This document shows, piece after piece, positions 36,718-45,362 of a stretch of 64,000 nucleotides of DNA. Location of the stretch: the NCBI GenBank assembly GCA_017428215.1, contig JAFRRH010000052.1, forward strand, positions 47,697 through 111,696, written 5' to 3'. Position 1 is the first letter of the stretch. Each line of letters starts with the position of its first letter. The DNA comes from Selenomonadaceae bacterium. Lineage in GTDB: Bacteria > Bacillota > Negativicutes > Selenomonadales > Selenomonadaceae. Below the pieces are notes generated by a model that worked only from the letters and a program-made list of their open reading frames with translations, did not search any database and had not been told where the DNA came from. Both the position numbers and the translations under genes were made by a program.

Positions 36718-37755
36718 TCAGTCCGTTAAAATTTTATTCGTTATAAACATTGCGTCGCCGAAGGAAAAAAATCTGTAGCGTTCTTTAACCGCCTCGCGAT
36801 AGGCTTGCAAGATAAATTCTCTTCCTGCAAATGCAATGACTAACATTAATAACGTTGACTTCGGCAAATGGAAATTAGTTATCAGCGCGTCAACTATTTT
36901 AAATTCGTAGCCGGGATAAATGAAAATTTTCGTTGAGCTTGAGCCGACTGCCACAGAATTTTTATCCAGAGCCGCCGCCTCTAACGTTCGGATTGAAGTC
37001 GTGCCTACCGCGATAATTTTTTTTCCGCGTTCCTTAGTCTCGTGAATCAAGTCAGCCGTTTCTTGCGGTATAGAAAAATATTCTTCGTGCATTTCGTGCT
37101 GTTCGATATTTTCAACTTGCACGGGGCGAAAAGTTCCCAATCCGACGTGCAAAGTTACAAAGCCGAGATTGACGCCGAAATTTTTAAGTTCCTGCATTTG
37201 CTCCGCCGTGAAATGAAGTCCGGCAGTTGGTGCGGCGGCGGAGCCTCTTTCGCGATTGTAAATCGTTTGATAACGTTCGCTGTCGTCAAGTTTTTCGTGG
37301 ATATAAGGTGGCAAGGGAGTTTCGCCAAGCCTGTCAAGAATTTCCTCGAATACGCCGCTGAACTTGAATTGCACGACACGACCGCCAAAATCCGTGCGTC
37401 CGATAATTTTGCAACTCAATTCATTGCCGAAAAAAATTTCTGCGCCTTCGGTGATTTTCCTGCCTGGTTTAACTAAAGTTTCCCAAGTTGTAGCGTCAAG
37501 GCGTCGGAGCAAAAAAATTTCGGCGCGTGCGCCAGTTGATTTGTATCCGATAAGCCGCGCCGGAATTACTCTTGTGTCATTAAATATTAGCGTGTCGCCC
37601 GCCGTTAAAAATTTCTGCAAGTTATAAAAATGTTCGTGTTCTATCGTTTGCCGCGCAGGATTGAGTACCATTAGCCTTGAAAAATTTCTTGGCTCAATCG
37701 GTCGTTGCGCGATAAGTTCTTCTGGTAATTCGTAATCAAAGTCGCTTAGTAGCAT
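36718..37755 (-). CDS. queA: S-adenosylmethionine:tRNA ribosyltransferase-isomerase QueA
   Basis: 345 residues, the queuosine step after Tgt. It transfers the ribose of SAM to preQ1-modified tRNA. Signature segments are FDYELPEELIAQRPIEPR, DTLIFNDTRVIPARLIG, GSAAAPTAGLHFT and NFHLPKSTLLMLV. The start overlaps the end of the PheC-like gene by 20 bases. Confidence 0.96.
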   Translation of the reverse strand: MLLSDFDYELPEELIAQRPIEPRNFSRLMVLNPARQTIEHEHFYNLQKFLTAGDTLIFNDTRVIPARLIGYKSTGARAEIFLLRRLDATTWETLVKPGRKITEGAEIFFGNELSCKIIGRTDFGGRVVQFKFSGVFEEILDRLGETPLPPYIHEKLDDSERYQTIYNRERGSAAAPTAGLHFTAEQMQELKNFGVNLGFVTLHVGLGTFRPVQVENIEQHEMHEEYFSIPQETADLIHETKERGKKIIAVGTTSIRTLEAAALDKNSVAVGSSSTKIFIYPGYEFKIVDALITNFHLPKSTLLMLVIAFAGREFILQAYREAVKERYRFFSFGDAMFITNKILTD

Positions 37756-38581
37756 TAGGTTTCCTTCCCAAATATTTTATTTCTAATTGCTCAAGGGTGC
37801 CATCCATGCGCAATTCCGCTAATACAAAGTTTATGTAGTTTAAAAATTCCTGGTCGCCCTTTTGCATTAAAATTCCGCAAGAATGTCGCGTGCCCTTAAA
37901 CGGATTGTCTACAAGTGGCGCGGCAAGTCTCGGTTCACGTTTAACCCAACTAACAGCCTCTACGGTCTCGGTTATCATAATATCTGCATTGCCCTCCGCG
38001 ATTTGAACGGGAATATCAGCGTTGGATTTGTGAACAATCAACGTTGCATTCGGCAAATTGGCATGGGCAAATTTTTCGTTGGTGCCGCCGGGATTAATCA
38101 TGATTCGGACGCTCGGCTTGTTGAGGTCGGCAACGCTTTTAAACTTTTTGGCGTCGGATTTGCGGCAGAGAATAGTTTTGCCAAAAAGCCCCTCGCCGTA
38201 AGCATCGCTCATCGCCATAGTCTTCGCCCGCGCAAAATTCCTCGAAATACCGCAGAGCGCAATATCAAATTTGCCAGCTTGACAATCGGCGGCAAGCGTC
38301 GGCCACGTCGTCGGCACATATTCAATCTTCACTCCCAACGAGTTCGCAATAATTTTGGAAAGTTCAGCGTCAATGCCCTCGTATTCGCCCGTCGCAGGGT
38401 TGAGATAAGACATCGGGATATAATCGCCCGTCGTGCCGATTCGGATTGTACCTCGCGCCGCAATGTCGTCTAAATGTCCCGCCTCAAGTTTAGTAATCGG
38501 CAAAAGTAAAATCGCGGCGAAAATTATTAAACAAAGTTTTTTCATGGTAACAGCCAAGCTAAAAATTTTTTTAATAGCCAA
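37736..38581 (-). CDS. pheC: Periplasmic cyclohexadienyl dehydratase-like protein (PheC)
   Basis: 281 residues in normal family 3 lobe order: GTIRIGTTGDYIPMSYLNP at the start, lobe 2 in the middle, ELRMDGTLEQLEIKYLG at the end. The segment NPGGTNEKFAHANL and the MITETVEA stretch are close to Pseudomonas cyclohexadienyl dehydratase, an enzyme evolved from this receptor fold that converts prephenate or arogenate. A simple amino acid receptor is the alternative. The TTG at 38581 is chosen because AAGGAGG lies 9 bases upstream, giving a signal peptide with a longer n-region. First gene of the queA-tgt operon. Confidence 0.72.
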   Translation of the reverse strand: MAIKKIFSLAVTMKKLCLIIFAAILLLPITKLEAGHLDDIAARGTIRIGTTGDYIPMSYLNPATGEYEGIDAELSKIIANSLGVKIEYVPTTWPTLAADCQAGKFDIALCGISRNFARAKTMAMSDAYGEGLFGKTILCRKSDAKKFKSVADLNKPSVRIMINPGGTNEKFAHANLPNATLIVHKSNADIPVQIAEGNADIMITETVEAVSWVKREPRLAAPLVDNPFKGTRHSCGILMQKGDQEFLNYINFVLAELRMDGTLEQLEIKYLGRKPNATKRL

Positions 38582-38610
38582 AACAAATTACCTCCTTAAA
38601 ATTTTTAGGT

Positions 38611-38618
38611 ATTATAAC
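38611..38618 (-). promoter_or_regulatory. Extended -10 promoter of the pheC-queA-tgt operon
   Basis: Minus-strand TGTTATAAT (TGn-TATAAT) lies about 30 bases before the pheC-like start. The place of a -35 box is occupied by sequence next to the IS relic, and no good hexamer is seen there. Confidence 0.6.
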
Positions 38619-38629
38619 ACAAAAGTTTG

Positions 38630-38693
38630 CTAGAGCGTGTTGGTAAAGTGCAAAAATTATTCTTCTACTCTAGGGTTTACCAACACTCTCTAG
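38630..38693. mobile_element. 56-bp IS relic: two terminal repeats flanked by CTAG
   Basis: AGCGTGTTGGTAAA (38634-38647) faces TTTACCAACACTCT (38676-38689), 14-bp inverted repeats differing at one position. CTAG lies on each outer side (38630-38633 and 38690-38693), consistent with a 4-bp target duplication. The same end sequence with the same CTAG flank is found at 63872-63889 beside an IS5-like transposase. The relic is therefore an internally deleted copy or a MITE of that element. Confidence 0.75.
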
Positions 38694-39115
38694 CAGAGGC
38701 GTTCAAAGCAAAATTTGGCGGCACCGTCAACGGCGATAAAGTGACATTTACCAGCAATTATAACGGCATACAGATAAATCTTATCACAGAAACTTTGCGC
38801 CACTACGATATAGATTTTTCAAACCTCAATGGTAAAATTCCCGACGATTTATAAGGCAAAGTTTTTCGAGCTTATTGCGCGACCGATAATAAAGAATGAT
38901 TCAATTATTTGCTCGGCAATCCCAATCCATCAGGCATTCTCGATAACGGATTAAAATATCTACTCGACGCAGCAACTTTGGTTGGTGCACAAAATAGACG
39001 CCTTGAATTTACAGCAGGAAATATTACGGCGGAGATAGAAAATTTAACTGCTTACGAATCTGTAATCAATGATGCAGATGTTGTCATTGCTCGAATAAGG
39101 AGGCGATTTTTTTGA
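38694..39115 (+). pseudogene. Degraded flagellin-like fragment
   Basis: Two in-frame fragments remain. The first (EAFKAKFGGTVNGDKVTF..., ending at the TAA near 38852) is unassigned. The second (about 38911-39115) reads LLDAATLVGAQNRRLEFTAG, then EIENLTAYESVINDADVV, which follows the conserved C-terminal pattern of flagellins (VGAQxNRLE...ENLTAAESxIRDAD). The 5' part is missing and the IS relic abuts the first fragment. No other flagellar gene is in the window. Confidence 0.55.
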
Positions 39116-39210
39116 AGTGGTTGCGTTTGGGAATTCGTGCGATAATTGCGGTGGCAGTCGTCCACGTAATATTTTTCCTGTTCATGTTGCTTAAAATGTT
39201 GTCCGCGTGA
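39112..39210 (+). CDS. Putative 32-residue membrane peptide
   Basis: A TTG start with a perfect AAGGAGG 8 bases upstream opens a 32-residue frame. It begins MKWLRLGIRAIIAVAV and continues as one hydrophobic helix, ending LLKMLSA. It lies between the flagellin relic and the convergent ligA stop. The ribosome-binding site and one-helix design favour a real small gene. No family recognised. Confidence 0.4.
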   Translation: MKWLRLGIRAIIAVAVVHVIFFLFMLLKMLSA

Positions 39211-39213
39211 TGA

Positions 39214-41223
39214 TTATTCGGATAAAAGCTTTTCAAAGTCGTCTTCGGACAAAATTTTAATTCCGAGTTCAAAGGCTCTTGAAAGTTTATATCCAGCTTT
39301 ATCGCCAGCAATTACATAATCGGTATTCTTAGTTACTGCGCCTTTGACGATACCGCCGCGCTCCATAATAAGTTTGCTTGCCGCGTCACGAGAAAATTTT
39401 TCCAGCTTGCCCGTCAACACGAAACTTTTGCCAGCTATCGGCGATTCTTCCACTGCAATAATTTTTTTCTCCTCTCCCATATTCAAGCCCATATCTCTCA
39501 GCTCCTCTAAAATTTTAAGATTGTCCGCCTCGTCGAAGAATTCTTTAACACGCCGCGCAGTAATCTCGCCAATATCCGGCACTTGTTGAAGTTCTTCAAG
39601 CGTCGCCTTAGAAATTTCGTCGAGACCGCCAAAATGTTGAATCAAGTCGCGAGCCGCCCCAACTCCGACGCCGAATATCCCTAAGCCCGTCAAAAGTTTA
39701 GCTGGCGGATTTTTTTTGCTCTCTTCAATCGCTGCCAAAATTTTATCGGTAGCTCTTTTAAGCCCGAAAATTTTCTTAGCAAGCAATTCATCACGACGAT
39801 TTTCAAGTTTGTAAATATCGGCAACAGTCTTGACGAAACCGCCCGCAATAAGTTTCGGAATAGAAGTTTCGCCAAGCCCTTTGATGTCCATTGCATTGCG
39901 CCCTGCGAAGTTTAGCAAATGATTTTCCAACTGCGCGGGGCAATTCGGATTGACGCAACGATAATCAACGGCACTTTCCTCGCGCTCCAACTTGTGATTG
40001 CAAATGGGGCAAGTGTCAGGAATTTTATACGGAACGGAATTTTCCGGACGCTTAGAAATGTTGACGCCACTAACACGCGGAATAATTTCGCCGCTCTTGT
40101 AAACTTTTATCGTGTCGCCAATGCGAATGTCTAGCCCGTCGATAAAGTCTTGATTGTGGAGCGTTGCGCGTTCAACTCGTGTACCGTTTAAATTTACCGC
40201 GTCGAAAATTGCCGTCGGAGTAACTCTACCCGTGCGCCCGACGCTTAACTCAATCTTCCTTAAAATCGTTTCGCGTTCGTCCGGCGGATATTTATAGGCG
40301 ACAGCCCATCGCGGAAATTTACTTGTCGCGCCGAGTGTTTCACGTTGCGCAAAATCATTTACCTTGACAACTGCGCCGTCAATGCCATAGTCAAGTTTTT
40401 CGCGCCGCTTGCCGATTTCTTCTATCGCCTGCCAAACTTCCTCGAATGTCTTACAAACTTTGTAATCGTGAATAATTTTTATGCCGTTGCGCGTCATGAA
40501 GTTGTAAGCCTCTACGTGATTTTGAATTTCCACGCCGTTAACTTTTTGCAGATTGAACACGAACATAGAAAGTTTACGTTCGCGGACAATTCTGCTGTCA
40601 AGCTGGCGAAGAGTGCCCGCCGCGCAGTTTCTAGGATTGGCGAAAATTTTCAAGCCAAGTTTTTCTTGCCGCTCATTAGTCGCTAAAAAATTTTCTTGCG
40701 TCATGTAAACTTCGCCGCGTATCTCGAAATATTTCGGATCGTCAACGAGTTCTTGAACAACGTCATCAATAACCCGCGCATTTTCCGTAACGTCCTCGCC
40801 TTGAGCACCGTCGCCGCGTGTTATCGCTTGAATTAATTTTCCGTCTTCGTAGCGCAACGCCAATGACAAGCCGTCAATTTTCTCCTCTACGACAAATTCC
40901 GGCGAACTTAGTTTTGCAATCGCGTCGTTGATAAAATCTTCTACCTCCTCGCGACTGAAAACATCTTGCAACGAAAGCATTTTAACATCATGCGCAACGA
41001 GTTTACCTGCCTCGCGACGAGCCGCGCCACCTACCGTTTGCGTCGGGGAAGTCGGCGTAATAAATTCTGGATAAGCCGCCTCCAACTCTTTAAGCCGCGT
41101 CATCAATTTATCGTACTCGTAATCCGAAATTTCCGGCGCGTCGAGTTCGTAATATTTTTTATTGTGCCGCCGAATTTCCTTGCGAAGCCTTACAAGTTCC
41201 GCCTTAACTTGAGAAATGTCCAT
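39214..41223 (-). CDS. ligA: NAD-dependent DNA ligase LigA
   Basis: 669 residues with the full domain order: Ia (HNKKYYELDAPEISDYEYD), the adenylation domain with the catalytic lysine in VEEKIDGLSLALRYEDG, an OB fold (RTGRVTPTAIF), a four-cysteine zinc finger (CPICN...CVNPNCP), helix-hairpin-helix repeats and a C-terminal BRCT domain (GKSFVLTGKLEKFSRDAA). ATG at 41223 has AGGTGAG upstream; the GTG at 41232 overlaps that site. Confidence 0.97.
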   Translation of the reverse strand: MDISQVKAELVRLRKEIRRHNKKYYELDAPEISDYEYDKLMTRLKELEAAYPEFITPTSPTQTVGGAARREAGKLVAHDVKMLSLQDVFSREEVEDFINDAIAKLSSPEFVVEEKIDGLSLALRYEDGKLIQAITRGDGAQGEDVTENARVIDDVVQELVDDPKYFEIRGEVYMTQENFLATNERQEKLGLKIFANPRNCAAGTLRQLDSRIVRERKLSMFVFNLQKVNGVEIQNHVEAYNFMTRNGIKIIHDYKVCKTFEEVWQAIEEIGKRREKLDYGIDGAVVKVNDFAQRETLGATSKFPRWAVAYKYPPDERETILRKIELSVGRTGRVTPTAIFDAVNLNGTRVERATLHNQDFIDGLDIRIGDTIKVYKSGEIIPRVSGVNISKRPENSVPYKIPDTCPICNHKLEREESAVDYRCVNPNCPAQLENHLLNFAGRNAMDIKGLGETSIPKLIAGGFVKTVADIYKLENRRDELLAKKIFGLKRATDKILAAIEESKKNPPAKLLTGLGIFGVGVGAARDLIQHFGGLDEISKATLEELQQVPDIGEITARRVKEFFDEADNLKILEELRDMGLNMGEEKKIIAVEESPIAGKSFVLTGKLEKFSRDAASKLIMERGGIVKGAVTKNTDYVIAGDKAGYKLSRAFELGIKILSEDDFEKLLSE

Positions 41224-41371
41224 AAATCTCACCTGCTTTCAATCTTTTTACTATTTGAATTTGTTGTTAATTTGTTCGACAGATATATTATCTTTACCTG
41301 CTGAAAAAATTTGCAGGAATTTTAATAGTGGCGTAGAAATTTTTGAGAAAAATATTTTGGGAGTGAGATTG

Positions 41372-41641
41372 ATGGATAAAGAGCAACTTGCGAAAATCGT
41401 TGCGGAAAAAATTGACGCGGCGTTAAAGTCTAGCGAACATCCGAAAAAATTTTTCATCACGGCTAACGGGCGCGGTGTAACTGACGGCGGCGACCTCTAT
41501 AATGCCTTGCTCAATGACGTTTTGGGCGTCGTTTCAGTTGCCTTGACGGAGATTTTCCAAGAATTGATGAATGCAACGGCTCCTGCGCCTGCACCCGCCA
41601 AAGCCCCTGAAAAACTTACTAAAACTTCGGCAAGAAAATAA
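41372..41641 (+). CDS. Small unrecognised protein
   Basis: 89 residues, starting MDKEQLAKIVAEKIDAALKS, with a helical core and a Pro/Ala-rich, Lys-rich tail (APAPAPAKAPEKLTKT). GGGAGTGAG precedes the ATG. Its length and layout recall small cytoplasmic accessory proteins, but I assign no function. A hairpin follows it. Confidence 0.6.
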   Translation: MDKEQLAKIVAEKIDAALKSSEHPKKFFITANGRGVTDGGDLYNALLNDVLGVVSVALTEIFQELMNATAPAPAPAKAPEKLTKTSARK

Positions 41642-41658
41642 TGATTTGTAATTAATGT

Positions 41659-41707
41659 TTAGTGATTAGTTAAAAGCTATCAGCTAATTGCTAATCACTA
41701 ACTTTTT
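41659..41707 (+). terminator. Inverted repeat / probable terminator
   Basis: TTAGTGATTAG (41659-41669) is the exact inverse of CTAATCACTAA (41691-41701), with an inner AGCT/AGCT pair, followed by CTTTTTG. It could end the small gene upstream; the AT-rich perfect arms would also fit a short dispersed repeat. Confidence 0.5.
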
Positions 41708-41726
41708 GTTTGGAGGGAAAAAATTT

Positions 41727-41755
41727 TTGACTAATGAAATAATCTTTGCTACAAT
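41727..41755 (+). promoter_or_regulatory. Promoter, probably the original lysC promoter
   Basis: TTGACT (41727-41732) and TACAAT (41750-41755) with a 17-base spacer. The next gene on this strand apart from the inserted TnpB element is lysC, 1.45 kb downstream. Confidence 0.6.
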
Positions 41756-41874
41756 GCCGAAAATGAAAGTAATATGAAACGTCGCAGTTCGTGAAAAATT
41801 TTCCGGCTGTACTGAGGAGTGAGCAACAGTAGAATAAAATATTGACATTCATAGACAAAGCGGGGCAAAGAACC

Positions 41875-43026
41875 ATGTTAAGAGCATATAAAATAGAACT
41901 CTTGCCGAGTGTGCAACAAGCTTTGAAAATCCGCCAAACGCTGGGCATATGCCGCTATTTGTACAATCTTTATCTTGCGAGTAACTTTGAAGTTTACGAG
42001 ACGTTAGGTAGCGAATTCTTCGTTACGGCTTTTACCTTCGACAAATACATCAATCACGTCGTCAAAAAGGAATTAGAGTGGATAGACAAGTGCGGAGCCA
42101 AAGCGCGTAAACAAGCCCTGTGCAATGCCGAACGTGCTTTTAAAAATTACATGGCAGGCAAAACGAATCGTCCAAAGTTCAAAAAGAAACGTCAACAGAA
42201 AGTCAAAGCCTACTTCCCGAAAAATAACAAAGGTGACTGGACGATTTGGCGACACAAATTGCAAGTACCGACAATCGGGACAATCAAGCTCAAAGAGAAG
42301 GGCTATCTACCGACGCAAGCTAAAATCCGTAGCGGCACCATTTCTTACAAGGCAGGTCGATATTATGTGTCAGTGATTGCCGAAGTTCCCGATAATAATT
42401 CTGAGCGAGCGCAAGGCGAAGGAATTGGCATTGATTTAGGTGTCAAGGAATTGGCGGTAATGTCAAACGGCGTTATTAAGCCGAACATCAATAAGACACC
42501 GCGATTAAGAAATTTAGACAAGAAGCTTAGGCGCGAGCAGAGACGTTTGAGCCGAAAATATGAATCAAAGAAAAAGAGAGGTGAAAAAACTGCTACTTAC
42601 TCTGCAAACATAGAACGACAAGTTGTCAAGATACAGCGACTTTATCAAACCTTGACGAACATTCGCGTAGACTACGAGAATAAAATTATTTCGGCGATAG
42701 TGGAACGAGAGCCAAGTTACATAGTGCTGGAGGATTTAAACGTCAGGGGAATGATGAAAAATCGGCATTTATCAAGAACAATAGCGGCGCAACGATTGTA
42801 TTACTTCAGAATGAAATTGACGATAAAAGCGGGACAACGTGGGATTGAAGTGAGAATCGCAGACAGATTTTATCCGAGTTCCAAGAAATGTTCACAATGC
42901 GGGCGAATCAAGTCTGATTTAAAACTTAAGGACAGAGTTTATCGTTGCGAATGTGGTTTGGAATTGGACAGGGATTTGAACGCGGCAATCAACTTGACAA
43001 ATGCGCTGAAGTATGAAATAGCATAA
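41875..43026 (+). CDS. tnpB: TnpB RNA-guided nuclease of an IS605-type element
   Basis: 383 residues starting MLRAYKIELLPS. The RuvC acidic residues are visible in GIDLGVKELAV (Asp), YIVLEDLNVRGM (Glu) and LDRDLNAAINL (Asp). The four-cysteine zinc finger CSQCG...CECG lies between the last two. All catalytic positions are intact. TnpB proteins are guided by an RNA from the element's 3' end and cut DNA next to a short motif, which helps the element persist. The ATG at 41875 gives the family N-terminus. Confidence 0.9.
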   Translation: MLRAYKIELLPSVQQALKIRQTLGICRYLYNLYLASNFEVYETLGSEFFVTAFTFDKYINHVVKKELEWIDKCGAKARKQALCNAERAFKNYMAGKTNRPKFKKKRQQKVKAYFPKNNKGDWTIWRHKLQVPTIGTIKLKEKGYLPTQAKIRSGTISYKAGRYYVSVIAEVPDNNSERAQGEGIGIDLGVKELAVMSNGVIKPNINKTPRLRNLDKKLRREQRRLSRKYESKKKRGEKTATYSANIERQVVKIQRLYQTLTNIRVDYENKIISAIVEREPSYIVLEDLNVRGMMKNRHLSRTIAAQRLYYFRMKLTIKAGQRGIEVRIADRFYPSSKKCSQCGRIKSDLKLKDRVYRCECGLELDRDLNAAINLTNALKYEIA

Positions 43027-43195
43027 CTACCGGTGGCTAGCCGGAAAGTAACGACTGTGGAGTGTTACACAAACGTCGGTAGCTTCGGCAAAGACGGACA
43101 CTAAGAAGCAGTAAGACAGAATCGCGAGGTCTGTCCGATTCATCTTGACATGGACACTAAGGAATAATGTCTACAAGTGACTATGTTTTAAGTAG
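43027..43195 (+). ncRNA. Candidate omega RNA (reRNA) of TnpB
   Basis: The 170 bases after tnpB are non-coding and rich in short inverted repeats: CTACCGGTGGCTAGCCGG, and CTACCGACG-type pairs around 43028 and 43070. In characterised TnpB systems the guide RNA spans this part and its guide is the DNA just past the right end, which here would be the lysC start region. This is by position only; no consensus was matched. Confidence 0.4.
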
Positions 43196-43209
43196 CAGGA
43201 TTGAAAACA

Positions 43210-44445
43210 ATGGCTCTTGTTGTAAAAAAATTCGGCGGCAGTTCGGTTGCGACGACTGATAAAATTTTGGCAGTGGCAAACAGAATTCTTTCCGAAAAAA
43301 AATCAGATGACAAAATCGTTGTGGTAGTCTCGGCAATGGGCAAGACGACCGACAATTTAATTGCGTTGGCGGGCGGCATAGACACGCAACCTTATAAGGG
43401 CGATTATCTGCGTGAAATGGATATGCTTCTCACGACGGGCGAGCAAGTGTCGATTGCGCTGTTGGCTATGGCATTTAAAAAATTGGGACAACCTGCCATT
43501 TCTTTAACCGGTTCACAAGTCGGCATGAGAACAAATTCCGTGCACACTAAAGGCAAAATTTTGGGCATTAAACCAAAGCGCGTGCATGACGAACTTAACA
43601 AAGGACAAGTCGTCGTTGTTGCCGGCTTTCAAGGCGCAGACAGATTCGGCGACCCTGTGACACTTGGGCGCGGCGGCTCGGATACTTCTGCTGTGGCGTT
43701 GGCTGGTGCACTTAAAGCTGACGAGTGCGAAATTTTTACTGATGTTGACGGCGTCTACTCGGCTGACCCGCGCATTGTCAAAAACGCTCGCAAGATGCGC
43801 GAAATTACTTACTACGAAATGTTGGAAATGGCTCGTCTCGGCGCGGGAGTTATGCAGCCGCGTTCGGTGGAGATGGGGCAATTTTTTAATATTCCGATTC
43901 ACGTCCGCTCGACTTTTACAAAAGATGCGGGCACGATTATCAGGGAGGATTATACGGTGGAGGAAAAAGATTTTGAGATTCGCGGCGTAGCTCACGATAT
44001 GAAGGTTGCAAAAATTTCAGTTATCGGCGTCCCGAACAATCCAGGCATTGCGCATACGCTCTTCCAATCTCTCGCCGACGCAAATATTTCTGTTGATATG
44101 ATTGTCCAGAGCATTCGCAATATCGACCGCAATATTAACGACATTGTCTTCACGATTGACCTTAACGATTTGGCTGAAGCAAAAAAAATTATCGGCACGG
44201 CAAGCGAAAAAATTAATGCCGCGTCTGTTTTGGTTGAAGAGGATATGGCAAAAGTTTCAATCGTCGGCGCAGGCATGTTAGGTAGTCCGGGTGTTGCCGC
44301 TAGAATGTTTGGTGCACTCGCCCGCGCAGATGTCAACATTGATATTATTAGTACTTCGGAGATTAGTGTTTCGTGTCTCGTTCAAGGCTCGCAAGTCACT
44401 GAGGCAGTTAACAGCATTCACGACGAATTTTTCCCTGACAGGTAA
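43210..44445 (+). CDS. lysC: Aspartate kinase
   Basis: 411 residues. It phosphorylates aspartate to open the lysine/threonine/methionine pathway. The kinase domain has VVKKFGGSSVATTDKI, LGRGGSDTSAVALA and FTDVDGVYSADPR. Two C-terminal ACT domains (about 265-411, KISVIGVPNNPGIA and KVSIVGAGMLGSPGVA) give feedback control by amino acids. The ATG at 43210 has AGGA 9 bases upstream, close to the edge of the TnpB element. thrC lies 3.4 kb downstream. Confidence 0.95.
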   Translation: MALVVKKFGGSSVATTDKILAVANRILSEKKSDDKIVVVVSAMGKTTDNLIALAGGIDTQPYKGDYLREMDMLLTTGEQVSIALLAMAFKKLGQPAISLTGSQVGMRTNSVHTKGKILGIKPKRVHDELNKGQVVVVAGFQGADRFGDPVTLGRGGSDTSAVALAGALKADECEIFTDVDGVYSADPRIVKNARKMREITYYEMLEMARLGAGVMQPRSVEMGQFFNIPIHVRSTFTKDAGTIIREDYTVEEKDFEIRGVAHDMKVAKISVIGVPNNPGIAHTLFQSLADANISVDMIVQSIRNIDRNINDIVFTIDLNDLAEAKKIIGTASEKINAASVLVEEDMAKVSIVGAGMLGSPGVAARMFGALARADVNIDIISTSEISVSCLVQGSQVTEAVNSIHDEFFPDR

Positions 44446-44451
44446 GGGCGC

Positions 44452-45324
44452 ATGAAAGTTTTCGACTGCTTCCCGTTCTTTAACGAGTTTGAACTTTTGG
44501 AGCTTAGGCTGGAAACTTTTTACGACATTGTTGACTACTTTGTTATCGTCGAGGCAGATAAAACCCACGCGAATATTTCCAAGCCTTTTAATTTCTACGA
44601 GCGCAGAGACGAGTTTAAAAAATATTTTCCGAAAATCCATTACATTATGGACACTACGGTTGTTCCGTATAAGGGCGCGGGCGATTGGTCGATTGAAAAT
44701 AATCAGCGCAACAGTATTGCTAAAGGTTTAAGCGCGGCTGAACCCGACGATTTGATTATGATTAGCGACTTAGACGAGTTTCCTAATCCTGCAATGTTGA
44801 AGACGCTGATTGAAAGTTTTTCCAACGATAATAAATTTGTAGATTTCATTGCCTTTTACGACACGACGCCTTACACAAAAAATCAGTTAGTGCCATTTCA
44901 TAGCGGCATGAGAATTAATAAATTTCTGGACTTAAGCCCTGTCGGTTGTCAGCAAATTTTTCACAGCTATTATTTTGATTGGGTTAATCGGGATTTGCCG
45001 TGGTCGGGTACGGTTATTGGTAAGTTTAAGCATATGGAATCGCCGCAAGCTTTTAGGAATGCTCGAAAAGTTTTGCCGCGTATCGTTGACGGCGGCTGGC
45101 ATTTCTCAAGTATGGGCGGCGTAGAAAAATTTTGGGAGAAAGTTCGTTCCGCGCCCGATTTCCAAAAAGTTTCTAATGCGGATAAAGATTTTTTGGAGGC
45201 GGCAATGAAGAGCGGAAAATATCTAATCGGCGGTGCAAAATTTGTTTCCTGCGACGTGGACGAAATAAAATTGCCCGCGCTTAAAGATTTTCTTAAAAAA
45301 TATCCGCACTTCATAAGAGGCTGA
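44452..45324 (+). CDS. Glycosyltransferase family 17 protein
   Basis: 290 residues resembling bacterial members of the beta-1,4-N-acetylglucosaminyltransferase family. Typical segments are VFDCFPFFNEFELLELRL, FVIVEADKTH, ISDLDEFPN (DxD-like) and DGGWHFSSMGG. The acceptor is unknown; bacterial members sit with surface glycan genes. It starts 6 bases after lysC, so the two are cotranscribed although their jobs look unrelated. Confidence 0.82.
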   Translation: MKVFDCFPFFNEFELLELRLETFYDIVDYFVIVEADKTHANISKPFNFYERRDEFKKYFPKIHYIMDTTVVPYKGAGDWSIENNQRNSIAKGLSAAEPDDLIMISDLDEFPNPAMLKTLIESFSNDNKFVDFIAFYDTTPYTKNQLVPFHSGMRINKFLDLSPVGCQQIFHSYYFDWVNRDLPWSGTVIGKFKHMESPQAFRNARKVLPRIVDGGWHFSSMGGVEKFWEKVRSAPDFQKVSNADKDFLEAAMKSGKYLIGGAKFVSCDVDEIKLPALKDFLKKYPHFIRG

Positions 45325-45326
45325 CT

Positions 45327-45359
45327 AAAAGCATCGGAGGGAAAATCTCTGGTGCTTTT
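45327..45359 (+). terminator. Terminator after the GT17 gene
   Basis: AAAAGCAtC...GgTGCTTTT with an inner GAG/CTC pair forms a long hairpin whose 3' arm ends in TTTT. Confidence 0.6.
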
Positions 45360-45362
45360 CTG

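Larger units (their letters stand above)
41760..43195 (+). mobile_element. IS200/IS605-family element carrying only tnpB (ends approximate)
   Basis: The element consists of tnpB plus non-coding flanks of about 100 and 170 bases. No TnpA transposase is present, as in IS1341-type elements, so it would move only with help in trans. The precise ends cannot be fixed by eye because this family makes no target duplication. The right end lies between the tnpB stop and the lysC ribosome-binding site at about 43195. Confidence 0.65.

Noticed and set aside
41659..41707. CRISPR-like repeat
   Set aside because: Only one inverted pair, without regularly spaced direct repeats; a terminator or short dispersed repeat is more likely.
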